Positions 1 through 12,691 of a stretch of DNA of 64,000 bases are shown piece by piece. The notes under the pieces are model-generated. The model was not told where the DNA came from. It searched no databases and worked only from the letters and a program-made list of their open reading frames with translations. The DNA comes from Macrophomina tecta (Eukaryota; Ascomycota; Dothideomycetes; Botryosphaeriales; Botryosphaeriaceae), in NCBI GenBank assembly GCA_024180945.1, contig JAKSGN010000005.1, forward strand, positions 3,906,001 to 3,970,000, read 5' to 3'. The translations under genes and the position numbers were made by a program. The first letter of the stretch is position 1, and each line of letters begins with the position of its first letter.

Positions 1-1238
1 GCACGCTCGCGGCTAACGGCCATGCGCCACAGCGTCGACCCGGAGCACCGACACCAGGCTAGGTGGACACCAACGTGGCCGGCTGGAGCTTGGCTCATGG
101 CAGCAGTGTGGTGACAACGGCCGTGCTCGCCTCTCGTATCGCGCGCCTCGGCGAGCCGCCCACGAGATTTTAATGGCAGGGCTGGGGGTGGGCGGTGCTG
201 CACGGGAGCTCGTGGGCACTTCCGAGAGCGCCGAATGGGCGGCCGTCCTGAAATCGAAACTACGCAATCGCGCTGGAATGGCTGCCCGCTGTCCCAGGCG
301 CGCAGGCGAACGGTGCGAGCGCAGAACTACTGCACACAACAATTTCTCGCCTTGGCCCTAGCCCCAAAGGAGCGCGCGGCAGCAACGGCGGGCGGCAGGC
401 ATTAGGGGAGAGGCAAGAGGAGGCCTTGTAGCCGACCAGCACGCAAATGCGGCGAATACGGCGTAAAGGCTGCGGAAAGCGTCGATCCTGGGCAAGACAG
501 CGCTCGGCGGGACCTTTTGCGGCGCCATGAGTGGCCAGTAGCACTTCTCAATTCTTATTTTTGGACGCCAGCCCGCAGCGGGCTTCAGATCTTAGGTGAA
601 CGCCCGCCGCCCGTGTCTGTGACGCAGGGAGGAGCTGCGAGGCCAATTTGCGCATCTGTTTCAACCAACCTCCAGCGAGCTACCCTATCGCGCCGTCAGC
701 CAGCCTGCTTTCCCACCGCTCCCCTCCGCACAGTCGCTCCCAGTGCTGCTGCTGGCCCAAGGCACCCGCCTCCCGACCCTCGTTGCTCCCCACCACCGCT
801 CGCTGCTCTCACACCGCGCCTACAGCCTCCTCCAGGACCGAGACCCACCAACGCGTGAGCCCACCCTAGCCCAGGTTCCTGCCAGGCAGCCAGCTCCTCA
901 CGGCTTTGCGCAATCTGTTATCTCCCCTCTGAAGCTTCCCGCCTCCCAAACCCGCCAACCCTGAACGCGCGGCTGCTCCAGCTCACCACTGTCCAAGTCG
1001 TTGCAGACGATCCTCGAGCGCAACCCGCGAATCCCTGTTCGCCCGGCTGCGCCATTGCGCTCGATCTCGTCCATCCTCCTTCTGGCTCCCTCGGGCGGGG
1101 ATCACCCTTCGTTATCAGCTCACCTGGTCTGTCGCCGGAGGATGGAGAGTTGGAGCTAGCTCTTGTCTCAGAACCCTACCCTGCGCACCGAGCCGCATTC
1201 CTGGCCGCCCATTCCATATCGATAACCACCGTTCCACA
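1..1238. other. Upstream region and leader of the DUF1765 gene
   Basis: No convincing coding region on either strand. Open frames here are GC-rich, lack conserved motifs and have no sensible splice sites. From about 660 to 1235 the plus strand is strongly C/T-rich, as expected of a fungal promoter and 5' leader before the ATG at 1239. The first 500 bases may belong to an upstream intergenic region. Confidence 0.5.
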
Positions 1239-4200
1239 ATGGCGGCTGCAAGCATGGCCACCGCCAGCAGTTCAACAAGCCCACTCATTGGGAGGGACCG
1301 GAGCATATCAGACGCTGCGGCTGCGCACAACGTTACCGTCGAAGACCCGCGACCGCCCGAAGCCGTGCACCTCCCCCGCTCGGCAAGCTACACCTACTTT
1401 CCCCCAGTCAAGGATCTCGAGTACGACGACTCGTCCGTCGTGGAGCTTAAGGGCAGGATTTCCGAGGCGGACTTGCGATCGTCGAGAGATGAGGATTCGC
1501 CTTACTCTTCCTCCGGAGGCTCGACCCCAGAAAACGAACCCGCTGACCCTCCCGACCCGAAGCCGACTCTGCCGGTAGATCCGCCGCCGCAACGCTCGAG
1601 GCTCTCCCGTTTTTTCTCTTCATCCCGCGAACCCTTGACTTTGGGCGGCCAGGCGAAGGAGGAGGCTAAGGACAAGAACAACACGCGCAAGGAGTTGCAG
1701 AAGGAGGCTCCGAAGCAGCTTCAGAAGCAGCCGCCGAAAGAGGCACAAAGAGGATCCCAGAAAAATCCTCGGGACAACAACTCTAAGCAACCCTCGAATC
1801 AACCCACAGCTGAGACGCAGAAACAGACCCCGAAACAGATACCTAAGAACACAACGAAAGAGGCGTTGCAGGAGGCATCGAAGGAAGCCGTCAAGCAGGC
1901 ATCTTCGGAGAAGCCGAAAGCTGCCGCGAAAGAGGGTTCCCGAGAATTTTTGAAAGGATCACCGCCGAAACCACAGACTGAAAAGGATCAGGAGAGGGAA
2001 AACGAAAAGGAGAAGACTGACAAGGCTGAGGCCGATCAGCAGGCCGTGCCTCCGAAGCGGTCGCTTACTCATCTTCGACGCAAGTCCTGGGTGTCGTCCA
2101 GTGCGAAGGAGTCGTCATCTGGCAAAACCTCAGGAGAAGATGTTGTGAACGGCACTCGCTCGTCTCCCGAGAAGCGCCGGAGCATCATCAACTCATCCCG
2201 GCGCAAATCTATCCTCCGCAAGGACTCCGATCCTCCACCCATCGAGGAGGAGCGCGCAGAGCGCCCACCTGCTGCATCACGCAGGAAGTCATTCATTCGG
2301 AAGGAAAGAGAGAGCTCCCCCGCATCCGAGGACCGGCGCAGTAATCGTATGTCCCGAAGGATGTCCATTTTGAGAAAAGACTCAGACCGGAAAGAAGCAG
2401 AATCACCACCTGCTGAAGATTCGAACAAGTCACCTAAGAAAGGCAGCGTTCTTACGAAGAGGCCTAGAAAGCCTTCGGACGCGTACATCAAGCCTGTGAA
2501 GGCTGAAGAGCTTCCGCCTGTTCCGGCCGTCCCTGAAATGCCAAAATCGCCGAATCTGCCCAGGTCCCCGTCAATGCCCATTTCCCCGCAACTTGGCCAA
2601 TCGTTCTCGACAGATCGATTACCGATGCTGGTAAGGTCTCCGCCTTCTCAGGAATCCATCATCCCTCCTGTCCCGCGAACTGTCAATCAGGAAAAGCTGA
2701 AGACATTTTCATTGGAGACACCCAAGAAGAAGGACGAACTGTGGGGCCAATTTAGGAGTTTAGATGGCGACTGTCAGAAGTAAGTGACGTCAAAGGTATA
2801 TTCTCGTCTACTTGTGCAATTAACTTCAGGTTAGATTTTCGTCAAAGTCAATCGCGCTTAAAGCCAATGTTGTGCGCCAAAACCTACTTCCGTTTTTGCG
2901 TACCTATGCGTCGCACCCCTCCAACACCAGAATCAGGCCAGAAGACCTGGATCGCCGTACCAACATCTTGAACAGATGGTGGACTGGATTACTTGAGATG
3001 ATCAATGGTAAAAACAACCAATCGATCTCGGGGTCTGATAGGCCACATATCCTCCAGGCGATCGTAGGTATCATGGAAAGACCGGAGTGGCGTGCACACC
3101 CCTCGCCATACGCCCCCTTGATAGAAAGGAGCTCGCTTCCTAGGTCACATTCATCGACGTCTATTGCCTCTGCAGAGTCTGACTTCCTGTCTGAATCCGT
3201 GCACCACAATGTGCGGAACACTTTCATCCAGAATCTGACGGCACAGATGGGATTCGTCGTCGAAAAGATGTCCTTGCGGAATGCCCCGGCCAGTTTGGTC
3301 AATTTCTGCGGAAAAACATGCGCTTATGCGTTCTTTTTCTGCCCTGGCATGGCTGATATCTTGGTCCGGCTGTGGTCGCCTTCTTTGGACGCCATGAGGC
3401 GTGTTATGGCTGAATGCAAGATGTCGGACAGATCAAAGCTGGACCAGATGTCTAAGAACATCCTTCCCAACTTCCCGCAGAATCTGCACTCGCTAGGATT
3501 CACCAACCTACACAAGACTTTTCGTGAGCTCCGCAAGCCAGCGCCATTCCCTCTTGGCACTGCAAATTTGCCCTGGTACGGGTCTTGGGTGAAGAGGTGG
3601 TCAGGAACTGAGAGCGACCTCTTCTATGTCTTCACCAAATGCTACCATATCCTTGTCACGGATTTTCTCCCGGCAGAAATGACAAAAGCTGAAAGGCTTT
3701 GCGTGCCAGGATTGGTAATGGTTCATGCGCAAATTCTCGCCAACATGGATGAGACGCTCCATCGGCACGCGGCACTGCAAGCCCAGAAAGAGGCAGAAGA
3801 CCACACGGCCTCCCCCATTACTTTTGACGACGTGCTAGCCGATGGGCCGGATGCCGCGGCTTCAGCACTCCCACTTCCGCCGGCAAATGCTGTACGACTA
3901 ATGGCAGAGAACCGGTTAATCATGCTCCTGCGAGATTTCCTGTCGACGGGGAGTACTCATTTGACTACAGCACCTCACATTTTTGCAGAATCTTTCAGTT
4001 CTCTCTTACAAGCATCTGCTCGTAGGGTCTCAATTTTCGATCATAACGCGTCTTATACCCTTTGCGATTTTCTGGAAGAAGCTCTTTTGATTTTGCTGCG
4101 TTATGAGCGCGCTGCTGACAAGCTGGTTCTGGACTGGACTTTTTGGATTTTGGTGTACAAACGCATGACGGAGAGCCATAACACCACGACAGAGATTCGT

Positions 4201-5328
4201 CTTCTGTCATTTTTATACAGCATCTGGGGTACAGTTGTCGAGGATGAGAAGCGGAAGACGGAGCTCTGTTTAAACTTTCTTCTCGAACCGGATTTCTTTG
4301 AGAGTAGGTTCAACCATTGGTGTCCAATGCTCAGGGCCTACTACATGAGGCTGCTCTGCTGGCGCATTGCGAGGTTTGATGGGGAAGCCACGGATGGTGA
4401 ACTGTAAGTGATGAACGTAGGTCATTTGGTGATTCTGAGTATACTGACTGGTGCAAGGCAAATCCTGAAAAGGGTCGAGGAAAGATTGCAGTCAGTGTGG
4501 TCTCATTACCTGTATCTCCAGGAAATGGCACAGACTCGCAACGAGCCGCTTCCCTCGACAACGCCTTGCAACCCGGCACCTGGACGTCGACTTCTAATAA
4601 TTAGGCACGATGCACCACTATCCCCGGCGAACGGCCCTTTCCTATCATTTGATGGCATAGTCTCGAGTGCTTCGAAGAATCAGTCCACAGCATATGGGAA
4701 TCATTCGTCACTCGAGAATCAGTTGGGTGACACCAACATCCGGCCAACTTCTGCCATGTCAATTGCGTCCGACAACTCTGATGCAGGCGATGAAGACAGC
4801 GGCAAAAAACGCTTTAGTCTACTGCGCAACCTTCTGAGTGTGTCCAAGCCTCGTTCGAAGTCTCGTAGCCCCGACCCGCCGACGTCCCGCGAAGGAAGTT
4901 CAAATACACCCAACACCAGCACCGATGCTGCCCAAGACTCGGCTGCGAAGAAGCACAACACGCCGGAGATTCCAGCTCACCGTAGTTACTGCTTCCGTTT
5001 TTCTTTGGAATGGGTGCATGATAAACGGTTCGCGAACCCAGGCCCAATGCGTCTCTTGCCACCGCGTCTTCCACCAGCCGCCCACAACTTCCTGCATGCG
5101 CAGCGTGACGAGGCTGAGACAGCCAACCCGAAGCCGATTATGAGCACCAAGCCTGAAGGAGCAGCTGTGACGTCGAGCAAATACTCTGGGCGTGCTCTCG
5201 GCGAATGGGCGATTGTGGTAGGCGAGTGTCAGAGCTTCTTCCAACGTAGGAAAGACGAAGGCGTGCCCAGCAACAGGCTGGTGGAGACGCCTACGCTGGG
5301 CGTCGAAGTCTTCCGTCGGCCAGGCTAA
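1239..5328 (+). CDS. DUF1765 / UPF0592 family protein
   Basis: Three exons: 1239-2779, 2835-4403 and 4458-5328. The introns are 2780-2834 (GTAAGT...TTAG) and 4404-4457 (GTAAGT...CAAG). The phases join cleanly and give about 1326 residues. The first ~510 residues are disordered: a K/Q/E-rich repeat near residues 145-235, then basic R-R-x-S motifs around 280-385 (RRKSWV, RRKSIL, RRKSFI, RRMSIL). The folded region begins in exon 2. It holds a hydrophobic stretch near residue 668 (CGKTCAYAFFFCPGMAD) typical of the fungal DUF1765/UPF0592 family. A Ser-rich tail follows. The molecular function of the family is not established; the basic RRxS sites suggest phosphorylation by AGC-type kinases (inference). 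Family assignment is fairly sure from the core motif and architecture. Transcription is isolated, with no close partner gene. Confidence 0.85.
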
Positions 5329-8300
5329 GGGTGGTGATCATCGTGCCCTTCGGTCAGCAGGAGAGAGCTTCTTTAAGCCAGTGCCCCAGACGCCGGGAGT
5401 CCAAAAGCAAGAAAAGAAAGAAAATGCCTTGCATGAAACCTGCATTTGCATCAGCGTTAAGACGGTCGGGCATTGTTACTGCCCATCGAAACGGCCTTGG
5501 GTCACAATTCTTCTGTCATAATTTCGACCTTTCCTCTTTATTAATAGCGTTCCCCTTTCCGTGGCCAGGACAGAGCCATGCACATTTTACACTGCATCAC
5601 ATGGGCGGGGCCTTGTGCTTCTTTTCTTTTCTTCACTCCAATGCTTAATCCCTGGTAAACGGAATGTGCATCTGTCTCACCTTAGGCTGTCCCTTCCTTT
5701 TTTTCCGCCCCCTCTCTTTCTCTACTCTTGGGGATCTTTTTATAGTCATGGGGAGGGAAGTGTGGCGTTTCCTGTGTGTATGATTTTTTCTTTTCTGGCA
5801 CTCATTTCTCGGGGGCGCTGAGTCCCGTCTTCTTTTGGTGCGTATTATGAGAAGGCGGGAAGGCATTATGGGCTCATTAGCAAAGCGAGAGAGCAATACA
5901 ATTCTGGGACCTTCTTTTTTTGGGGGATGGATACGTTAACGAGATTGATGATGTGAAGCAAAGTCGGCTTCGAAAGTTTAATACATGTCTCTGCTAAAGG
6001 GGAAGCCAAGTGCCCGTCCGGGACATGAACGACATCAGATTCCTTGACGATGGTGGTATCCGGATGCATTCTTTTTGCGCTCTCATTCGCAGTCGCTTCT
6101 CATCGCCGCGACAGCTGTTGGCACAGATGCCATGGCCTGCTGGTTCCCTCACTGCCTTTTCCTACGGAACGTGCGGCGCGGGACAGAAAGTGATGTGGAC
6201 GAGCTCGGCACCCGGTGTTCTCGAAGGTGCGGGCTGCTTCTCTCGGGGGCGCACACACGCGCGCGCGACAGTCGTACGTAGTAGGTACGAGCAGAAGCAG
6301 GCATTTGCCTTCTTCCTCTCCCCCCCATCCGAAGGTGCGGTCATCAGTCGGCATGTCAGATTCCCGACTGCGAGCGAGCGCTCGGCGGCGCGTGCTTGGA
6401 GCTGAGAAGGATGTACTTAGTCCGCCAGACATGCACGCAAGGTGGGTTAGCAAGAACATATTCCAGCGTGCGGCAAGCGGGGCGCGAAAATGTTGCGTTG
6501 CAGGACGCCTGCGCTTCGAAGCAGTGTCACTCTCGATCCTGGCGCTGGTCCATGAGCTGAAAAGAAGACGGTGAGCGGGATGGGGTGGTTCAATTTCCGT
6601 GGCACAGAAGGGAGGGGGAGGGGGCGGCAGTGCTCGTGCGGCGTGCTCGTGCACCACGACTTGGCCGGTTTTCATGACGAATTCTTGGGGGCGGCGCTGC
6701 CGGTTGCTGCGGCTCGATAAATAACTCACCGTAGTCTGTCTGATGGGCTTGGGGGAGGCGGGCTTCGCGTTGAGGCGGGCGCGTGGCTGTTTGGGCAAAA
6801 CGTCAGTGCAGAGTTTCGCGAGGACGAGCAGGTTGCACGCGAAGCTTATTAGAGAAGCTTGTTCGACGGTCAGGAGAGGCAATGAGCGTGGTGGTGACGT
6901 TATGAGCGAGACCATTTTTAGCAGCGCTGGAATTGGCGAGAACGAGGCGCGAGCAGGAGACGGGGAGCGCGTGCCGCGTGGATTTGCAACTTGCAGCGCA
7001 GTGATTTGCGGCGGAGGTGCAGATGGCTTGCATATGGGCGGGCGAGGATTCCGGACAATGGATGGAGAGCCGTAGGGCAGAGGCAGGGATCCAAGCGAGC
7101 CGAAGGCGCCGCTGACGCCGATCCGCTGCACCCACACCCCACCACCCTCTGCTCCAGACACCACCCCCTTGCCCTTTCCGTCAATGCTGCTTGGTTAAGC
7201 TTTCCGCACCGCCGCTCTCCAGACTGCTCTCCGGTTCTCCCACGGCATGCGGGCCCGCCACGCCTCCGTCTTCTCGGCCCGGGCGGCGGGAGGACGTGGC
7301 AGGGACCTGGATGAGCGGCTGGCGTGACGGCGCCAGTGCAGGCGACAGCAGTCACCACCCGCCCCAGCCCTTCTGCCAGTCCTCCGCCTGGCTCGCTCGA
7401 AGCGCAAATCCCTTGGGGCTCTGATTCAGCCGTGGCTGGGTGCATCAGATGGAGCCCGGCTCACGCTGCACGTCTGGTCGCCCAGCCAGCACCATCCTGG
7501 CCGACCAGCATCCCCGGCGCTGCTGAGCCTCGCCCCAACGGACGCATCTTTCTTTTCCCGTTGCAGCTGGCGGCCGTTCGGGCATCCCGCCGCCGCTCGG
7601 CACCTGCTGAGCCGGCCCTGCTGTGGTGAGATCCAGCGCGATGCCGTGCAGCGCTCGCTATTTGCTCCCATCGCCGTCTCGCGCATTCAGCTGAGCCTTG
7701 CTGCTGCCGTAAGATAGGCTCCGTCTTCCGCTTCTCTCGGCTCGCTCGGCTCGCCCTTGCTTTGGTTTCGTTCTCGCGGACGGAGCCTTGGACACAAGCT
7801 TCTGACGTGCTGTTCTGCACCCCGCCATGCACCGCCGCCACAAACACGCTTGCCCGTCCTGAGCCACGATCCTGGTGCAACGTCCCGCCAAACAATGAAC
7901 CGCAGGGCATGCCCCGCTGCTTTCCTTTAATTTACAACGTGCATGCCGGCTACGGGAAAACCGCCTCAGACTCCCCCGCCTGCTTCCGGTGCCACCCTCG
8001 GGATGGCGCTTTTAGTGGCCCCTGGGGCGAAGCGACGAAGGCCGGGAGCCAGAACGCTGATCATCAATATTGCGGCTCTGTCTTCCTTCCACCCCGCATA
8101 CCTCCCCATGGCTGTCGGGAAAAGCCCGCCGCTACTGCGCCTTGGGCCTTACTCAAACGAGTGAGCCTGCAGCAGATGTATTTCCCGTTACCGCAGTGAT
8201 CATCGCGCTCTGCCCTGCAGTCGCCCAGGCTCCCAAGGGTGCTATCGTCGCCAGCAGATGGTGCAGCGGCGTGCCTGGTCCACCCTCGTTTGTGACGCTC

Positions 8301-8789
8301 AGTCGGACCCGATTGAGTTCTCGCCCACACCGCCGCCTGCATCTTGCAGATACCTGTCTTCCGGCTTCCTCCTGGCGCTCGGTGTCCGGCCGCCCGAGAT
8401 CACACTACCTCAATAGCTCCGGCCAACACGGTGGAGGCGTACTTTGGATATGCGGGTCAGCTAAGAAAGCACGGTGGGTCGGCGATTTCTGCCGCCGACT
8501 AGCGTGTGCTGTTTACCTCTTGCGCCTTCGTGCCGATGCGGCGCTGATCACATCCTGCGCATTACTGAGAGATATATAAAGATGAGTACCTTGTTCCTTG
8601 AGACATGGTTTCTCTTATTGCACCGTCTTTCCGCAGCCGCCTGCTCAGCAGATCTTATCCCTCCAGAGCCAGAGCATCTTTAACTGACCAGCTTGCCTTC
8701 GTCCCATCGTTTGCATTTTTTTTTTACACTTGACCAGTCAAGGCCCCTCTTCCTTGAGTCCGCTATACCCACCCCTTCGTACTGTCAAA
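5329..8789. other. Long intergenic region before the peroxidase
   Basis: About 3.4 kb without a supportable gene. It starts with T-rich 3'-flank-like sequence of the DUF1765 gene (5500-5930), then a GC-rich tract from 6100 to 8560. Long open frames in the GC-rich tract, including one of about 350 codons on the minus strand at 6100-7164, are compositionally biased and show no domain. The last 220 bases form the peroxidase promoter and leader. An undetected noncoding transcript cannot be excluded. Confidence 0.45.
8573..8580 (+). promoter_or_regulatory. TATA box of the peroxidase gene
   Basis: TATATAAA lies 210 bases upstream of the peroxidase ATG at 8790 and is followed by a C/T-rich leader. 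It is the clearest TATA element in the window and fits an inducible gene. The transcription start is not determined. Confidence 0.5.
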
Positions 8790-9872
8790 ATGTTATTCTC
8801 AAAGTCTTCCATCTTTCTCCTCTCGACTGCGGCCAGTGTGCAAGCACTCAGCCTCTCCGATGTCTCCTCTGCCGCCTCGGTCCTGAAGCGCGAAGCTTCC
8901 GGCTTGGGGAACAACCTTCTATCTCTCCTTCACCGTCGGGACTCTTGCCCTGATGTTTGGCAGAAAGTCGCATCCGAGCTGAAGGGCTGGTTCTTGGATG
9001 GTTCCGTGTGCAGTAACGACGCACGCGCTGCCATCCGCCTCTCTTTCCACGACTGCTTTTCCGGCGGCTGCGATGGGTCCATCATCCTTGCCCAGGAGTA
9101 CACCCGCTCCGACAACGCTGGCTTAGCAGACTTTGCTATGAAGCTAGCGCCTCTCGCGGACCAGTACGAGGTCGGAACAGCTGACCTGATCCAATTCGCT
9201 GGCGGTAAGCCTTCTCTATCCACCTTAAAACAAAAAGAAAAAGAAAAAGAAAAAAAGACTATCTCTAACACCTACATCGACCAGCCCTCGCCACGGCCAC
9301 CTGTCCCCTCGGCCCCCGCATAGCCGTCAAAGTCGGCCGCCAGGACTCGTCAACGCCCTCGGCAGAGGGACAGCTCCCCTCGTCGCGATCCTCGGCCTCC
9401 GTCCTGATCGACCAGTTCGCGGCGAAGGGGTTCTCTGAGATAGACCTCGTCGCCCTCGTCGGTGCCCACAGCACTGCCAAGCAGTTCTTCGATCAGCCCG
9501 ACAAGGCCGGCCAAAGCCTCGACTCCACCCCCGGCACTTGGGACACCAACTTTTACCGCCAGACGACGCTCGGCACTGCACCCGTTACCCTCGAGAGCGA
9601 TAAGAACCTCGCCACGGATCTGAGGACCGCGGTGCAGTGGACGGCGTTTAATGCGCAGGGCGTGTGGGCCGCGGCGTATGTGAGCGCGTAAGTAGTGCAT
9701 CATATGTTTCTTCTCTGCTCTCAGATTGTTGAGAACTAATGGTCAATGTAGGATGAACAAGATGACCGTTTTGGGCAATGATGTCAGCAGCTTGACGGAT
9801 TGCACGAGTGTTATCAGTGCGGCAACGAGCAAGCGCGACATCAAGGTCGCACCTATTGCGGATAGGATTTGA
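8790..9872 (+). CDS. Secreted heme peroxidase (fungal class II-like)
   Basis: Three exons: 8790-9204, 9324-9687 and 9752-9872, all with GT-AG introns in consistent phase, giving 299 residues. Residues 1-20 are a signal peptide; dibasic sites follow at K33-R34 and R49-R50, the second just before DSCPDVW, which looks like a propeptide junction. The distal heme pocket is RLSFHDCF with Arg83 and His87, followed by GGCDGS, a calcium-site-like segment. The proximal histidine is His187 in LVALVGAHSTAKQFF. Reaction: H2O2-dependent one-electron oxidation of small or aromatic substrates outside the cell. It belongs to the plant/fungal peroxidase superfamily, of the ascomycete generic type. I cannot assign Mn- or lignin-peroxidase activity, because the substrate-site residues are not clear from motif reading alone. 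The first intron is A-rich (repeated AAAAAG). Confidence 0.9.
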
Positions 9873-11896
9873 GCTATGCAAGCAGTTCTGGGTGAGCGAG
9901 CTCGTAGTGCGGTGACTGGAGTTCTTTTTTTTTTTTTTTTTCTTCTTAATTGGTAATGTCTGCTCTTGTTTGATACCTGCCAGTATTCGCGATTTATTCA
10001 TCGGGAAGAGTTTAGAGAAGGGGGCAATAAGATTAGTCCATAAAGAGCCCATAGCACTATTGGATATTTGTGTTTATGCTTTTCCTAATCTTTTCAAAGT
10101 TACCCTTCTGTGCTGTGGAGAAGTCGGTTTACAGGTTGCCGCCATTGTCGGATCACAAAATGTACGTTGAAAATCCGGGAGCAATGCATCCTACAGCTCA
10201 GTCCCAGATGGTATCAGTTCTACTCTCGATGCTTGAATGTAGTCATATTTCTCCTTGCGTCGAATATCTATATCAAGCTCCCACGTAAGTGTTGCGGCAC
10301 CAAGCCCCCATCCTGCGAAGAGTCAGAAAAGGTTGTCCCATGCTTACCTTAATGATCCTGCCCCCCACAGAAAAGCCTGTTCTACCACAACGGCGAACAA
10401 GATTCACGACAGCGATGCTGACACCATAGCCACCTCCGTCTTTCTGCTTCCCCATCTAGGCACATGGGGCCAAATCCACAGAATAGAAGATGATCCGTCT
10501 CACACTCTGCACAAGTGAGTCTTCTACGTGTCCAAGCTTCATTCTCAGACATTCGAAATCTCTCGCCCTTTTTTTTTCCCCCCCCTCTGTCAGCTGGGAC
10601 CAGGCTCGAGCGCAACGTCTATTCGCCACGCCCAGTAGTCTCCGCCACTAACCTGTACCGAGTGCTGGCCTCACGCACGCACATATGCAGATAAGCAAAA
10701 GCCACAGTACCGTACACGAACGCCACCGTCCGCCGAGCACACCCTGTCCGTAAGGCTTAGTGCGAGGCAAAAGTCCGATTAAGCATGCAACACCCCCTGG
10801 CACCGGCCGTTAAGCATGTATGTATGTAAGTGCCCGAGACCAGACCTCCGGTAGTACCATGGCTGCGAGCTTATGCACGTGTGGCCTGCATGCATACACA
10901 TGTACATTTTTTTTGTCATTGCTACTGCTGCTGATGGTGATGATGATGATGATGGCTCATAGGAATGCCAGAGTGGGTACAAGTACGTTGGCGTGCATGT
11001 CCCGGAAAACGGGTCGATGACCTCAGCATCTATTTATGCTTTTGAGGGGGGCTGGGATCTTCTTCCCCTCGTCGGGTCGAATTGCCCGCTGGGCGCTGAG
11101 GTGAGAGAAGTGTGCGCTGCTGGTTGCTGGTGGTTCGTCAGTGCTGGCCGGCCGCTCTTCCCTCTTGTACATGTTCGTCACTCCCCGTCCTCGGACCCCA
11201 TCCCCCCATCACCCGGTCTATTTTTTGCGTGCGGCGGGATCGGAACCGAGAGTAAGGGAGACCCAGGGCCGTGTCTCAGGTGTTTGTGCATCAGTTGGTG
11301 CGGTTTGTGTGTGTGTGTTTGGGTGGGTGGGGGGGGGGGGAGGCCCTCACCTGACCATCCTGTCCCTCCCTTCTTCCCGAGATCTCGCTACTGCTGCTGC
11401 GGCGATCCGACGTGGTGCAGCAGGGAAGTCGTTAGGGTCTGAGGCTGGCTTGTTGTTTCTCGCGTGAGCCTCTCCACGTCCGCGTGAGGTGTGTACGTAT
11501 GTACATATGCAGCCACTGCCCATCATGGCTCCTCGGGATCACGCGTCTCTCGATCCACCGCTCCCTCCATACCGGACATTTTTTTTTGTCTCCTGCCCCT
11601 CGGCCGAAGCGCCACCACCGCAAGGCTGGGGAGGAAAGGCGTGATCCCGAAGCTCACATGATGCGTCCATACGAACGGATGACTTTAGCCAAGTACCCCT
11701 TATGCAGACGTTGCGCATGCACGAAGGTATGTATGTACGTACAGCGCATGACAAGCCGCGTGCACAGGCCTGAAGGTTCCGAACTTCGCCGTAGGGCTGC
11801 AGTGAGCGGCGCCTCATGTACTTGAAGAAGAAAACGATGAGAGAGATCCATGTGAGAAGAAGAGCTGGGCACCATGCATGCTTCCGGGGATGTCAG

Positions 11897-11928
11897 TGGG
11901 GGGCCGGGGCCGGGGCCGGGCCGGGGCG
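11897..11928 (+). repeat. GGGGCC-like G-rich tract
   Basis: Imperfect tandem GGGGCC units with at least five runs of three or more G. The tract could form a G-quadruplex on the plus strand. It lies in non-coding sequence; any role is unknown. Confidence 0.7.
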
Positions 11929-12289
11929 TTGTGGCTGCTGATGAGGCGGTGCAGGACGTCGGGTGGCGTTGCTTGATGGTTTTATTTAGCCTTTTCTTTG
12001 AATAACTTCCAAAGATAGAGTTGAATGGAGAGGGAAGTTATTGGTTTTTTGTGGAGGGGACTTTTTAGAACGTATTTTTCTGACGTTCTGGCTTGCGGCC
12101 GGTAGAACGAACATTACTTTCATACGCTGTACATGTGCTTGTTGCATCTACATACATATACTGGGACCTGTCCCAAAAAGCTTAAATATCCAATCTGGCT
12201 AATGATTCACCGATGTGCTATGGCAGGCTAATTGTTCGTACACAATAAGAACATATCTTCTAATTGAAGAAGCAGTAGTCTATCATCAG

Positions 12290-12303
12290 TATATATATAT
12301 ATA
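12290..12303. repeat. (AT)n microsatellite
   Basis: Seven AT units in an AT-rich intergenic stretch. It is a simple repeat with no associated gene. Confidence 0.8.
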
Positions 12304-12691
12304 CCTCATCGGATCATCAAAACAGCTTACCATTGCATAGTCGATTTTATATGACGCGACAGTGGGAAGCTGGAGTGGAACTGGTTCAGCGAATATCGTA
12401 ATGGGGCTCTGTTACTATTGCGGACAATCTCAAATAACATGAGAAAGGCCGGGACGTGAATTCATGGCCGCAGGTACTTCATTACAACAGCTGCAGAAGA
12501 CGTTGAAATTGCATTAAAATGTCATTTCATTCATTTGTATCGTCGTAAGGAAAGATTCGAGTCTAACAGAAATTCTCAACCCGTATGATAATTACTTGTA
12601 TGGAGGGATGGTATGTTTCAACGAGGTTCCCCGCGCGGTCATCAGCAAACCGCGTGGCCACGGAACGATGGGTATCAAGACCACTCCATCT

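Larger units (their letters stand above)
9873..12691. other. Gene-poor, repeat-rich intergenic region
   Basis: No supportable gene in 2.8 kb. It holds a 17-T run (9925-9941), a TGA/GAT microsatellite near 10935-10955, ATGT-rich tracts near 10815 and 11730, a 12-G run (11329-11340), a GGGGCC-type tract (11897-11928) and an AT dinucleotide repeat (12290-12303). From 12000 onward the sequence is AT-richer. This is the most repeat-laden part of the window. Confidence 0.5.

Noticed and set aside
6100..7164. Long minus-strand open frame (about 354 codons) in GC-rich DNA
   Set aside because: Composition is Pro/Ser/Arg-biased, there is no recognisable domain, and overlapping frames on both strands are equally open. 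Typical of GC-rich non-coding DNA.
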